64,000 bases of DNA from Prorocentrum cordatum (GCA_963575745.1 CAUYUJ010020245.1:1-64000), one strand, 5' to 3'; positions 1 to 12,734 are shown, counted from the stretch's first letter. The notes: generated from the sequence alone by a model not told the origin. Made by a program: numbers and translations.

Positions 1-130
1 AGACTTGTTAACTTAGTTTTAGGAGAAACCATTGTTTTTAGAATTCGTTAATATAAAAAGATAGTTTCTTTAAAATTATCGAATATAAAATAGTTTGTTT
101 TAGTTGTGGTAAACTAATTTAAATTACTTG
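1..130. other. AT-rich left edge
   Basis: Strongly AT-rich stretch with no convincing ORF. It contrasts with the moderate-GC gene region that follows and resembles in composition the AT-rich stretch at 12735-12905. Both contain the 11-mer AACTTAGTTTT, which is too short to prove a relationship. Confidence 0.4.
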
Positions 131-468
131 GCGTTAATTCTAAATGACAAATTATATTTTAATTTCACCAAAATAGAAATTATGTTGCTGTGCTATATCG
201 TCAAATCTGTTCAAATCTATTCAAATGTAAGCACAGTGCGCTCATATTGTGGCGCGCCAGGCATGCGAATATCATGCATGCTGCAGCACGTGCGTAATAT
301 AATTCCTTCCGTCTTGCGCCGCCAGCGTGACCATGATGATAATGAAATGCGCGGCGCGCATTGCGCAACGTGCTTGCGCAGAACGCGTGCGTGCGCCCGC
401 CCGCATCTCAATCAAGCGAACGCTGATGTTTTTTCTCCGAAGTAAGCCTGCGGCACAGTAAGGAAACG

Positions 469-2450
469 CTACTCTTCAGCACGAGAACGCAAGCAAATAA
501 AGTGCAACCCGTGACGGCATTTAGCAGTCATTTTTATGGGAACCTGCGAAGCTTTATTCTCCCTCACGCATGCGCCGCCCAAGAACTTCATCTTATTCAT
601 ATACGTCTCGCCAGCGTAACACCAACCCCTGCGACAATTGACAAATTGAGATTCCAACGCCCAATGCGCGAGATGGTGCGTTTTAATAGTAATGTCAAAC
701 AACAGTTGTGCATCGTGAAGGAAAAATCGCGCCGCTGCTGTCTGGCAGGCGAGGAAAACCCAAATGCACTGAGAGAACTCATCCTTCTGATCGCCAGGCA
801 AGATGTTGGCGCAAGGGTTATCCTTTAATATCTCCTCGATGCGGCAATTCATTCGCAATGCAAGATGAATCTGCTCATGGACTTGACCCCCCTCTTCCAT
901 CCAAAACTTGAACACATCAGTTAACGGCGCAATCAAGTTCTTGATCTCCCCTGCTTTCCCTTTCAGCTCTGGATATTTAGCACGTGGTTTTTTTCGGGTC
1001 AATGAACATGCTAACTTTGAGCTTGGAAAAACAGTCAGACGAGGAAACGCCGTGATCACGCCACCATTTTTCACAACTCTCGAAAACAATTTGCAATGCT
1101 GCGTCGGGCGTGTTCGGAATGAGCATGAACACCAGCATCCACAACACCGATCCCAGGAAATATTTGTCCACGCCCAAATGCTTTGTATGCATAAAATCAA
1201 ACCACACCGTCCAAGTTGACACAAATGGTAAATCAAATATAGGATGGTGCGCTGGGTGCGCGGCCAGCCAGGTGTCTCTTGTCCAAATTGTATCCATCCA
1301 CGCTGGGCCCACTGGCCGATTGTCAGTGAACGGCTTGTCCGTGGTGTTCGCTTGGCAACGCATGCATGGAGACAAAGATGTAGGCCACGGCAATCGGAAC
1401 TCCTGGGAGCGATGTTTTCAAATTGACGTTTACAAAGGATTGGGGCGAGACGGGAATGGATATTTGAACGCTGCATGCATGCGCGCATTCATGGCACGCA
1501 ACACGAATTGTGTTAGCGGCGCGTCCTTGCTCAGGTACTCTAGGTCGCCCTTTATGCAGAACAGGAAGCCCCTGAACCCGCCTGCCAGAAACGTGCCCGC
1601 CCTCGAATTATCGATCCGCTCGTTGTTCCAATCTCTCGTTGCCCATACCCCATCGAACATGGCTTGAAGTGACCAACACATAATCTTCCAAAATGCCGAC
1701 ATTGTCCTGCACGCGAAAACATTTGCAACCAAATGATTAAAAATCGCATGTATGAAAACATTGTATTCCAATGTTTCACCGCGCCCTGCAACCATAGAGC
1801 ACCAAGAATATAGATTCATGGATTCACTCCAGGATTTACCAACGCCCTTGATAGGCACGCCGTCCCCATGGATACTGATAGGAATCGTGCATTGCTCCCA
1901 ATGTGGCGCGTTCTTCACGGGGTTTCGCTCCAATGCTGGATGGTTGCCCACGTCTGTCCAAAATTTTACGAGGTCGTTCCTTGAGCTGCACGCGTGTTCT
2001 TTCCAATGTGCTGGGTAGGAATGATATAGCGCCGCAAACAGTTCATGGGGAAGTATCATTCCCATTGGGCTGCCAACGAAGATGCCAACGCGAGGGGATT
2101 TGCACGCTGCTATGAATTTGAGTGTGCTGGGGACATTATTTGCTGATAAACGCCTCATCAAATCACCGTGGCAATGGTTCGGGCAAGCGCCCCGCGACCC
2201 CAAACTCGCCAAATTCTCGAGCTCGTCTGGCACAGCTGTGCTCCCAGAGGACAACCAATCATTAAAATCCATCCTCGCTTTGTCGGAAATTGCTTGCACC
2301 ATTTGCGGCGACAGATGGCCCCATGCCCATAATTCCAACAAGAAGGTGGCCAACTGGCTGGATTGCTCTCTGAGGGGTGTGGTTTTGCCCTTGCCACGGC
2401 CGCGCGCAAGGTTCGGTTGTCGTTGTCCTTTGGGTTTCCCCTTGCCCCTG
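469..2450 (-). CDS. Member of a large uncharacterised dinoflagellate gene family (2 exons, 1 frameshift)
   Basis: Read on the minus strand: exon 1 spans about 2450-1505, exon 2 spans 1402-471, stop at 469. The protein is about 640 residues. Landmarks in order are a basic Gly/Lys/Arg N-terminus, WAWGHLSPQMVQ, PNHCHGDL, MILPHELFAALY, HGDGVPIKGVGKSW, GDLEYLSKDAP, FMHTKHLGVDKYFLGSVLW and RRGWCYAGETYMNKM. From memory, this motif order matches a very multicopy family annotated as hypothetical in Symbiodiniaceae and other dinoflagellates. I infer a transposon-derived family, but no catalytic motif is identified. A 102-bp GT-AG intron at 1403-1504 explains the first frame change. A second frame change lies in an A7 run (plus-strand T7 near 988-994) and looks like a 1-bp insertion or a sequencing error. 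The N-terminal limit is uncertain because the frame opens just after possible acceptor AGs near 2450-2460. Confidence 0.6.
1403..1504 (-). other. Spliceosomal intron, GT-AG, 102 bp
   Basis: On the minus strand the donor reads TTC|GTGTTGCG and the acceptor CTCCCAG|GAG. Removing it joins the frame ending PLTQF to the frame beginning EFRLPWP and restores the family's conserved order without any other change. Confidence 0.55.
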
Positions 2451-3305
2451 CCCGTTAGAAGCAGCTAAGATGGGGCAGGGAAGCGCGCCCGACGAAAATC
2501 AAAGAGAATACCTCACAACGCAAAACGGCTTCAGAGGAAACGACATTGTGTACATGCAAGCAACACGCGAAATCAGACGCAATATATGGCGTAGCAAACA
2601 CCTCTCCGCGTCGCATGGCCAAGACATCGGATCGCGCGGTCGCGCTTCGTCGTCGCAACCTTCGTCGTTTATCGATGACTGCTCATTCGTGACTGAATGC
2701 GCGCCTGCCCCCGTCCTCGCGTCGTGCACACACTCACGCGCATGCCATCGCGTCAATTGCACCGTGATGAAATTGCAGCACAAACCAACTTCAAGCAACA
2801 TAAAAACATCAACTTCGATGACACTACGCGTGCTTGAAAGATGAATCGCAAATTGATGACATCAACTCAATGCCAATCGTCCATAGCACAGCGATGCTCT
2901 TTGCAATCATAGCAGTAACGAATGACACTCCCCGTCCCCAATCACACCCCCTCGAAAGCGTCACCACAAACACCGCAATTGCACCAAGGAGGAATCATAT
3001 AAACACATCGCTCGGTTTTTTTTAACACGCAAACGCGGGCGCTCTCTCGTAGGGAACGGGGTTGCGTCGCCGCGCCGCGTTGCAATCATGCCATCTCTCA
3101 TGATTCAGTGCATCAGTTCGCCCCTCATCCTTCCCATCATGTCACAAACCCATTTCGTTCTCCATCATTCCGAAGCTGCCTCAGATGCTATTGATGGCAA
3201 CGCACCGCCATACAATCGAGAAGCACGAGCGCATACAGATGCTTTACAAAACGCATGCGAAAGCAAAGCAACATCTCATGACAAGATGCCCGTGCACGTG
3301 GCCGC
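2451..3305. other. Intergenic or upstream stretch, no gene recognised
   Basis: Lies between the 3' end of the KRPA-protein gene and the first recognisable exon of the left-edge gene. The open frames here are short and overlap on both strands. It may hold an unrecognised upstream exon of the left-edge gene. Confidence 0.3.
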
Positions 3306-5824
3306 TCAGCTCTGGATGTCCTTCAGGAACGCAGAAGCCAACGTCTTCTCCTTCAGGCGAGCGGCACCAAAGAACAAGAAGGACCGCGAGAACCCCTGCC
3401 ATTGCAAGCTGCAAGAGAAAATAAACAAACGCATGACAAATTTGAAATATAAATGTCTCAGACAAAATCATCCTGGATGCTCTTCTGGAGATCGACAGCA
3501 ACATTGGTGAGGAACGTCTTGCAGTACTCCGTCGTCAGCGGTTCGTTGTCCTCGGTAACCTTGTGGGTCTGCATCTTTCCGAGAACGTGTTCTGCATCCT
3601 GGCGTGAAACAAAAATTCAATGAACAAAATGCACGTTTCCGAAAACGCGTTCTGCATATTTCCGAGAGCGCGCTTTGCATCAGGCATGAACACATAAAGT
3701 TTCAATAACATATGCGTACACTATGGCGTGGCGCACGCGCACGACATAAGAAAAATTCAGCATTTCGCGGCGAGGGTCCTTGATTTGGGGGGTGAGCTGG
3801 CATAGCTTTCTTCAAGAGTGGAGTTGGCGACGTCGTTCGCCGCAAGCTCTGAGCATGTTCTTCAATTTCGAAAAACTCTTTTAAAGTCTCTCACAACACG
3901 AGCCTGCCACGCCTCATCCTCGACGTGATGCTTGAAATGGCTGAGGGATGTCTTCGCCGAGCATCGTCTATCCATTCTCCTTGCGCTCAGGGATTTTTTT
4001 TTTTTTTTTTTTTTGTTTTTTTTTTGTCTTGTGGCAACAACTGACGGCATGCGCTACGCGCGCGCGGCAAACGCATCCATCGGACATTAGTGAAAATGCG
4101 TTCAACCACTCGAGACATGATGTAGTGACGAGCACTATGCTGCGCATTCTGTCTTCGAAACAAACCGATTCCGAAAATTCATACCTAAAAAAGATTCGAA
4201 GCATCGCGCTAAGAACAGCTGAAGATATGTCCTGTGTCTTCTTCTTCGAAAAGTTGAAATCCCACCCAACAGCGTCGAGGGCCTTCTTCATCCTCGAAGC
4301 ATCTGCAGCACTGATCTGCTTTTCACCTTGGAGAGTAGAGCGCTTCTCAGTGCCAGTTGTCTTGTCGATGGAATACCCCGTGTGGCGGCTATACTGCAAG
4401 CCGTCAGTACCGAAATACTCTTTGACAGCGCCACTGTCGACAGCGTTCTGGTAGGCAGTCTGTGAGGGGCAACATGAAACAATTCAGATGCGCGGGTAAT
4501 CTGAAAGAAACACGCAGGTGCGCCTCCATGCAAGCAAGCGAACATCTAGATAATGCACAACAGCGAAAATTGATACAAAGAAACACAAATCATACAACGT
4601 GAATGCAACATGTGCTTGCAACGCATATAACGCACCATCCTGATACAAAACACACAGCCTGGTTCCCGTGGAATATTGATGCAATGTACACAGCAGTCGG
4701 CAACGCTTGTTTGGATTCGGTCGCCCTCTCCCTCTCCATTGACGACTGGTGTTCCTGCGAATCGGGCGCAGGCAAAATTGAAAAACAAAATAGCGCGCAC
4801 ATGATCAGATGAGAATACCAGTGCCTCTCGAAATTCACATAGGCGACATTGCAGTGGGAAACATGATATAATCTTGTGAACAATATTGCGTGCTCATGCG
4901 TTTGCTGCGACATCAAAAACAAAATGCAGCAGCGATCCTTCACCATGGAAGCGTTCACATCGACTTGGTACTTGCCTGGGCCTGTGTTTTTCACAACGGT
5001 GTTGATGAATTTGGTTGCTTTCGTCCTCTTTGCTTTGACAGCCTCCCAAGCCTCCACAACTTCGGGGTCGACATCGCCAGCTGCCATGAGCTTCAAGAAT
5101 CTGGCAAACTTGTTCCGATTTCTGGGCCCGGCTTCGTCATCATCATCTTCTTCTTCCCCCTCTTCTTCCTCCTGAGATAACGTCAACGAATTGCGAGCGG
5201 TTTGCAAGCAAGGCGATAAAACGAGAACACCTTTGCATTCCTGACTCCAAGCGCGATGCAATATTCTTGGGCGTGCGCTGAGCAAACGCATATAGCAAAC
5301 TCAAATCAGAATGGAAACGCGATGATGAAATTCGCACAATTCATACCGTGCCTAAGGTGAGAAAACGCGCGGGTCGTTTCCTTGGCCGCAGGGCGCTTCA
5401 TCACCTTTGCGCTGGGCCTCTTGAGCACCGTTGATGCAGGCCTCTTCTTGGCTGAGGCCTCCTCTTCCTCTTCTTCGTGTTCCTCTTTCCCCTCCACCTC
5501 CTCTTCCTCTTCCTCTTCAGCTTCCTCATCGTCGCTGTCCGATGGGGCAGGCTTTTTCGTTGGCTTGTCATCCTGGCAAATTTGCAATTGAAAATGAGTC
5601 GTAACGTCGTAGGCGGCAACGAGATTGCATAGCGAAATGCTCCACGTCAACGAATACAATGCGCATGCGTCATAAACTCAATGAATAACCAAAGGCGCGA
5701 ACAACTTCACAAGAGACTAAAACGAAACGAGCATGCTGTCCTTTCCCCACGTGGCCATCTGGCTCAAGATGCCCCCCCGAGCAGCAGCTGGCTTCTGGCA
5801 CAGCGTCGACGCACCAGGTGCCAT
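3306..5824 (-). CDS. Acidic KRPA-repeat protein, 7 exons, about 332 residues
   Basis: Exons on the minus strand: 5824-5741, 5572-5381, 5171-4944, 4459-4232, 3918-3877, 3598-3464 and 3395-3306 (TGA at 3306-3308). Every exon length is a multiple of three and all junctions are in phase, giving 332 codons plus stop. The N-terminus is MAPGASTLCQKPAAARGG. Exon 2 is an Asp/Glu-rich tract followed by KRPASTVLKRPSAKVMKRPA, a Lys-Arg-Pro repeat I recall from many dinoflagellate hypothetical proteins. Exons 3-4 encode a mixed-charge, probably helical region (KFARFLKLMAAGDVDPEVVE). The C-terminus is KTLASAFLKDIQS. Introns 1, 2 and 4 appear to be GA-AG with AG|GA at both splice sites; introns 3, 5 and 6 are GT-AG. 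A T-run (about 3992-4025) lies in intron 4. The function is unknown; the charge pattern suggests a nucleic-acid or chromatin-associated protein. The start codon is inferred. Confidence 0.6.
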
Positions 5825-6228
5825 CGCCAAGCGAATGTATGTATGAAACAATACTGATAGAAACCCAGCGCAAAACAGCACTGCAAGCTATCGAGCACAC
5901 GAGACTAACAAACAAATGTGCAATTGAAGATCTGTGTCATAATGAATACAGCGATCCCACTGAAACAATGCGTTGTGGCGACATTGCGGCACTGTGACAT
6001 TAACAATCAACTACAAACGATATACGTAACGTGCACAGTTGCTTGTCAACATATGGTAGAGTGTGATAAGAATGCATCAAATGCACGCGAAACCATGTTG
6101 CGCGATGTGTGCATGATGCGCGTATGAGTGACAACAGCAATACCAAATTACAAGTGGTTCAACATATGGAACAAATAATGAAAAACATAATAGAAAATAT
6201 ATTAAATCTTATATCTGACGAGTATGTA
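5825..6228. other. Intergenic, upstream of the KRPA-protein gene
   Basis: No open frame with coding character. This is where a trans-splice acceptor for the minus-strand gene at 3306-5824 would lie, but I cannot place it with confidence. Confidence 0.3.
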
Positions 6229-6745
6229 GATTCGATGTAGTTTCGATGTAGATTACATCGAAACTACATGTAGTTTCGATGTAGTTTCGATGTAGATTGA
6301 CATCTGAAACTACATAAACAAACAAAGAGAGCCACGGGGCCTGCTAAAACAACATATGCAGTTGGAATGTAGTTTCGATGTAGTTTCGATGTAGTTTCGA
6401 TGTAGTTTTGATGTAGTTTCGATGTAGTTTTGATGTAGTTTCGATGCCGTTGTGGTTGTCTTGACTTGCCTGCCGTGGAGCGCATATGTGCAGATTACAT
6501 ATGTTTTTATATTGTTTGATGCATCATTCAGATTTCCTAGAGCATGATAAGCCAACCGCAATTACATCTAAACTACATCGAAACTACATCAAATCTGCAT
6601 CGAAACTACATCGGATCTACATCGAAACTACATCGAAACTACATCGAAACTACATGTAGTTTAGATGTAATTTACATCGAAACTACATCGAATCTACATG
6701 CCGATCCGATACAGATGGCATCGAAATCTCATCTCATCTACATCG
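6229..6745. repeat. Inverted 11-bp minisatellite (GATGTAGTTTC / GAAACTACATC)
   Basis: From 6229 to about 6450 the unit GATGTAGTTTC recurs in tandem on the plus strand. From 6553 to 6745 the same unit appears in the opposite orientation (CATCGAAACTA). Short palindromes such as GAAACTACATGTAGTTTC at about 6257-6274 occur inside the arrays. The two arms could fold into a long imperfect hairpin with an AT-rich loop of about 100 bp. The three ORFs here are repeat translations, not genes. Confidence 0.8.
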
Positions 6746-7667
6746 CAGTTGACCTCTGTAGGTCAAAACCCGTGTCGAAAATATGCAGTATGTGTCTCAT
6801 GCGTCCATCGCATGTTTTCATATATGTTTCCATCCTCTTAACCTAGAACCTCATCGTGCGCATCTGCATGAGTACGATGTCTTGGCTGAGGGTTGTGTGA
6901 TAAGACAAACAAACAACATGCATCATCATTTTCGTCTCCCTGCCGCATTCGCTTCCTCGCTCACCCTCTGCCTCAGCATCTAAATTGAATCCTCAACCAT
7001 CTCCCCTCCCCTCCTCCCTCTTCCGCCCTCATCAAATACCTCATGTTCCTGCGTCAACCCTCTCTTCATCTCTCTCCTCCGCCGCCTCTACCTCCTCTAC
7101 TCTGCAGCATTGCCATTCCCTCGACATGCTCTCATTGCGCCATCTCCCAACATGCGAGATCGCACGCTCATTTCCAGCAACGATGATGGGCGACACCGTT
7201 CCAGAATGTCGGCGGCTGCGCGGAAAACCGAACTGGCACCCTCAGTAGAACGCCTCTAGCGGAAGAGAATGCACAAAACAAGAACAGCAACACACACATG
7301 CAAACGATTGAGAATTTCAAATATAATGGTTGCGATCAGAGTGGGCGCAATGAATCGAAGGAAACATGGGGTCACGCAAACAAAGAATGCCTGCTGCAGT
7401 CAAATGCACATCTCCTAGGACTGCTGCGTGGACGCCTCCCACTTGTAGGCCTGATGTGTAACGTACACGTAAACATGTGTGGCGTACATTCCTACATCGC
7501 ACGCGTAAATAGTATCGCATGCATCAACTCACCATTGCATGTGCCAATTCGTCATTTGTGTGATCATTTGTGGACATTACCACGCGCGTGGCAACAACAA
7601 CTGCTTTCACATGAGTTTGACTGGCATGCACCTGCGCACGCACGGGCACCGAGGACGTGACGCCACA
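6746..7667. other. Intergenic, pyrimidine-rich around 6985-7120
   Basis: Contains a C/T-rich stretch (6985-7120) and otherwise nothing recognisable. A minus-strand candidate mini-exon (7450-7415, ending in TAG) could be an alternative last exon of the gene at 7668-12568, but its phase cannot be tested. Confidence 0.3.
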
Positions 7668-10600
7668 TCAAAAGTTAACGAATGCTAGCAGAGAGCGCGC
7701 GCATGAGTAGATATGAATTGGCGCCTTCTCTGGCACGCGCGTGGGCGGCACGATGCGAGGCCGATTCTGCTCGGTGACCGTAATGATCTTCGGGGGCACG
7801 ATGATGGGCGGAGGATCGACGGTGGCAGCTTTGGAGCCAGGCCGACGCTTCGCTGGGATGGGTGGCGGCGGCAAGGGTGGCGGCGGCAATGCCACGCGCA
7901 AGAGGAGGTGCTGCGGCGGCTTTGTCCTCGGGGGCTCGGGCTTTGGAGGCGGGTTCAGCGAACGCGTCGGCTTGGGGGGCGGGTTCAGCGAAGCCGTCGG
8001 CTGGGGGGGCGGAGCAGGAGGCTCCAGGGTTTCGACGCGGAAACCCTTGGTGGCCTGGGGGGCACGCGGCCCTGGCTTGTGAAGGAACTTGGAGCGCGCG
8101 GAGAGCTGAATGCGAGCCTTCTTGCGAGCAGTCCTGGCGATCAAATCATGCGAGTCAAATGCAACATCGCGCCATGCACAATTCGTGTCGTACCATCGAC
8201 TGCTCGGATGGAAGCAAAATGAATTCACAATCATACACGTGTCAGAACAACGATTAGAAGGAAACGCTGAAATAACGCATCGTGCTTGCGATCGCCATGC
8301 GTGGTGTGCGTGCGCATGCTTCGAACAAACGTGTACACATGCAACGTGTGTCTCATGAATGTTCACGCGTGAAATTCTGGCAAAACAAGCGTACACAATA
8401 GCATCACAACGAACATTACATGCGGATATCACAGCTGGCACACGCAAAAATGAAGCAATGAGCAAACAACGACCAAAGAAACAGAAACTCCTGTCGTTAT
8501 CTTCCTGCTGCTGCTGCTGCTGCTGTGAATCTTCGGCATCGTCCCCTGCTGCCGCTGCGTCTGCTGCTGCTGCTTCCGCAGCGTCTGAGCCGTCTGTGTC
8601 TTCCATGGTCGCGTCGTTCATGTCGGGCATCTGGAGGCGCAGGGGGGAGGTGAGGGGAGCGCTCGCGAGCGGTGCCAACAAAAAAATATGTAAGCAACAT
8701 TTTATTTGAACATACATGGTTCACGAAACGCGTGATTCGCCAACGCAAACGTCGTTCCTTCGACCCCTTGCCTTTCCTCCCTTTCCTCCTCCTACATCTC
8801 CCACTGGGGGCCTCATTCGGCAGCGCGCGAGTGACTTTCATCGGCTGCCCCTGGCCGCCGCTAGTATTGATCATCAGCCCGTCCAGGATATGCTCGGCAG
8901 CCTCCCTCCACCGAGGCTCCACGAACGTGCTCCTGACTTGCGTTTCAGGCGCGGCAACGGTAACTGCTAGCATACAAAGCATGAATAATATCAGCGCAAC
9001 GCACGCACGCGGATTGAAGTAACGAAACACAACATAGAACATATCTACTGAACAGACAGAACGCGCGCCATGTTCACCTAACATGCATCATGCTCATCCA
9101 ACGCACAACATCATGCAGAAATAAGAAATTGCAAAGAGAAGCCGGCACGCACTGAAATAAACAAAAACGACAAATCAAAAAGCAAACATAAGAAACCGGT
9201 TAGGCCTCACCGTGTCAGGCGGATGATACTGAGAATGCAGCGCAGAACGCCGGCACGATAAAAAAAATGGAAATCTGGGAAACCGAATACGCGTCCACGC
9301 CATCCTCCATGAAAATCTGGTGAACGCCACTGAGGCCGATCTGCTCGAAGGCTTCCAGCATGGATCTTCCCCCAGGAATTATGTTTCGTTATCGTCGCGC
9401 TAAAATCCCACCTCAACCTCAAACATTTTCCTCCCCCTCCTCTGCTCCATCTCTCGTCCCGCAGTACGCTTCCTTCTATATACTGCTTCTTTCTACTATC
9501 TACTCCTGTCCTCCTATCTACTCCTCCTCCCCCAGTGCGTTTCCTTCTCCCTCTCCCGACAAATCATCCCTCCCCCCGTCGGCGTGGCATCGTTGGGGAC
9601 GTGCTCAAGCGCCAGGGCGCACGGCTCCATGGGCTCGTCGGTGGGCCCCCCGCTCATGGCCCCGACCCCGCGGCAAAGCAAAAAGCTGTCGGCGCAGAAT
9701 TGCGTCATGAGAAAGCAAGATCTGGAAAGCGAAGGAAAACGCGACATGGCATTTCAATACAATGACTCTCACGCATGAACTGATTGATCGCAAAAGCAAA
9801 GGCGCGCATCCAATACACGGACATACGCACATCACACGCGAATCACACATACAAGTAGCACGGCCATCGGACAGACACACTCGCGCATAATAATCGTGTC
9901 AATGAAACAAAAACTTTGCTGATTCATGGTGGGCACGCATACGCGAAGTGGAAGAGCGACATTTTTGCTGCGACAGAAAATTACGAACTAACGCAATGTT
10001 GCCGATGCACAAACTCACCCCTCTCGCGCGGCGCTCCCTACAGGTTCGAAACATATGAGCCCTACAATACCGCTTGTCGTTAACAGAAATACGCGACGAC
10101 TACCGAACTGCATGAACCATGGCAACGCGTGCTTTCCAGAGTATATACATTTGCACGTGCTGCGCAGTAGCCTGCCTCACTCCACAGCTACTCACAAACT
10201 GTAACCCAACTTGCGAAAGAATTCTGGTTTCAGCTTCAAGCACTTCGCAGCAGCCATGTCCTTCGCTTCGGAATCGCCAGCCCCCTCCTTCGTAAGTCTC
10301 TTCCTCTCGGCGTGCCGCGCCGAACTGTGGTAATTCTTCCATTTCGTCAGGAGTTCCTTCTTCTGGATGCCAATGACCTCCGACAGAGGCACAACGTCTT
10401 CCAGGATCGCATGTCTGTTTGACAATGTTTGGTGCACACAAGTAAGAGATAAACAGAACATCACGCGCGTGTCCGCGAGAGCGCCGTCCTTACACAAACA
10501 ATGGTACATGGTCTTGCCCGTGGCGGGCTGTCAATGGTGGCCCAAAACCTATGTTTTACCGACGGCTTGCGCAACTGCTTGCTCTGATCAACATCCCTTA

Positions 10601-12568
10601 CATAACGCATGCGAGCTGTTATCGAGCCGCGCAAAAACAATCGCAGATAAGAACGCATACTAAAATGAGAAATGTGTCCTTCGAAGGAGTCTTCTTCTGG
10701 CCCGCTGGGGCCGTCTTCTTCTGGCTGGAAGGCGTCAGCTTGGCTCTCTTCTTGCCAGAAGGCGTCGGCTTGGCCTTCTTGGGCGTCGTCTTGGCCGAGG
10801 GGCTGGGCAGTTTGCGCTTCTTCATGACAGAGGGGGTGGACGCCTTGTCAGGGCTCTTCGTGCTGTTGCTCTTTGCTGCTTTCTTCTGCCCGCCGAGAGC
10901 GGCGGGAACTGGGTCAGGTTTCAGAGCAGCCAAAAACAAGTCGTGATCCTTCTCATTCATGGTCGTCGAAAATGGCTGTTCGATGCATTCCGAAGACTTG
11001 AACTGGAACATAAACGGGCTCTGCTGCTCAGGCGAGGGCCGCCGCGCGGCCTTCGGCGGCGGCGAGCGCGCGTCGAGGTCAGTTCCCAAAATTGTAGCGA
11101 CAATGCCGAACCCGTCGCTCGAAGAAGCAGCGCAGCTACTGGCTGTGTTGGGGCTGTCCTCCAAAGCCAAGAGGGATCGAGGAGTCTCGTCCCACGTGCC
11201 GAACGGTGCCGCGGGCTGCTTATCCACTGTCATATGGTTGAACACCTTTTGAATCTGCTCCATCTCTGCCGCGGTTGCCTGCAGAATCAAGCGCGGCAGA
11301 GAGATGTGCCAGAATTGAAAGAAATTTTGTCAAGCAGTGCACATGTAGCGTCACATGTGAAACCTACATGCTTCACCATGTTGCATCAAAGTCTTTCAAG
11401 ATGCTGGCGCGACCGAAAGCAACCCGACGGACGCGCGCAAATGACGATCACGTTGCGCGTGCTGACAGAACAAAAGAAACGTCATTATAATCTCATCGCT
11501 TCGAGAAGACAACGCCATTTTTCGTTCAAAGTAAGGTGCATAAAATGGTATCCTTGTACGTCAAAGCGTTTAGCTTTGCCTCGTGCTGCAGGGCGTCTCT
11601 GTACTTGGAAGCAGCCATCCTTGAGGCATTTGGCGCAGTGCCCCAGCTCCCCTCCCTGTCCGCAGTTCCCTCCCCTCCCCCCATGCTGCGCCGTGCATCC
11701 CTTCGCCCGTCGCGTTTCTGCGTCATGACCCCTTGCGGACCCGACGCGTCCTGATGTACCACGCAGTGTCGTGGCAGAAGTGCTCCAGAGGAAGGTCACA
11801 CATGTGGACGGAAGACTGCGGAGGGGAATCGCAAGGAAACATGCGTAACACGCACATGCGCATATAAAATCATATTGCAATTGCGAAATCATGTCAAAAA
11901 ACATTTGAAGAATGATGCGTTGTAAGCATGTCAACTATATGAATACTTCGTTGCGTCAATCGAACAATAAAGAATAATGACAAAGCGCCTGCTGGTGCGT
12001 CTTGTATATGGCTGCGCGTGACTTCACCTGGTGTACAACCATGTTCGGTGACGTCTTGGCGATGTCCGTGAACAGACCTGAAAAGTTGGCCATAATCGCG
12101 GGATCTGGGATGCTGTTCTCCGTCACGTGCTTGCGGATCGGGCTGCAAGGCGTGTGATTTCACAATGGAACGACATTGGACATAAATGTGGCACGTTCAA
12201 GCATACAAGCATGCATGGTTGTTGCTTGCAACGGTTGCGCGTGACATGACAAAACGCACTTCTAATGCAACGCAAATCACATGACAGGCGATGGCAGCAT
12301 TTGCGATTTGGCCCAACATGGTAACACTCATGACAAAGCAGAACTGGCGCGGGAAATGCAAAAGAAACATTCAATGCGAAACAAAATGCCCGATGATCCG
12401 CCACAGGTCGCGGGTGCCCTCGCTCTTGTACAAGCTGTCCAACACGCCGACCAAAGAATTGATACTCATATCCGAATCTGCCTTCGACCTCACACGCCTG
12501 CGCGTCAGGCGGCCCAACATCGCGTCCGAAACGCGCGCCTCCTCTGCAACTTTGGGCTTGGTCCAAAA
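7668..12568 (-). CDS. Low-complexity multi-exon protein, 5'-truncated (at least 827 residues)
   Basis: Proposed exons on the minus strand: 12568-12390, 12142-12028, 11750-11553, 11278-10679, 10527-10469 (weakest), 10414-10196, 9721-9527, 9365-9301, 8963-8716, 8630-8491 and 8133-7668. The total is 2484 nt, or 828 codons with the TGA at 7668-7670, and phases agree at all junctions. Segments in order: basic RRRVRSKADSD region; a 200-residue exon ending in Lys/Pro/Ser repeats (PKKAKPTPSGKKRAK); a charged helical exon (LLTKWKNYHSSARHAERKR); a Cys-containing exon; Arg/Lys-rich RRRKGRKGKGSKERR; an Ala/Asp/Gln-rich tract with Q7 (CAG-type repeat); and a proline-rich tail with duplicated SLNPPPKP. No known domain is recognised. 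Likely disordered and possibly nuclear, by inference only. No exon is visible upstream of 12568, where composition changes abruptly, so the 5' end is probably missing. Splice choices are mine and need RNA support. Confidence 0.45.
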
Positions 12569-12734
12569 CTGCTTCAACGGAACACATGCGTCGATGAAAC
12601 AGGCAACAACACGTGGGCACCACAGAGACGCGAACGCCAACGCATCTTACGCAAATCAACGTTGCCATAATTGAAATGAGCGACAAACAGTAGCAACATT
12701 AGCACAATGAAGACAAGCCGTGACATCGGTTCGA

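Noticed and set aside
7415-7450. Mini-exon ending in TAG as the last exon of the gene at 7668-12568
   Set aside because: The exon at 8133-7668 already ends in an in-phase stop. The mini-exon has only an acceptor-like CAG to support it.
11723-11815. Alternative model: a separate gene ending at the TGA 11723-11725, overlapping (ATGA) a new gene starting at 11726
   Set aside because: An alternative acceptor at 11751-11752 (CATCAG|GACGCG) keeps one continuous phase from the upstream exon to the downstream exons and shows the same AG|GA context as other introns, so a single gene is more economical. Not excluded without transcripts.
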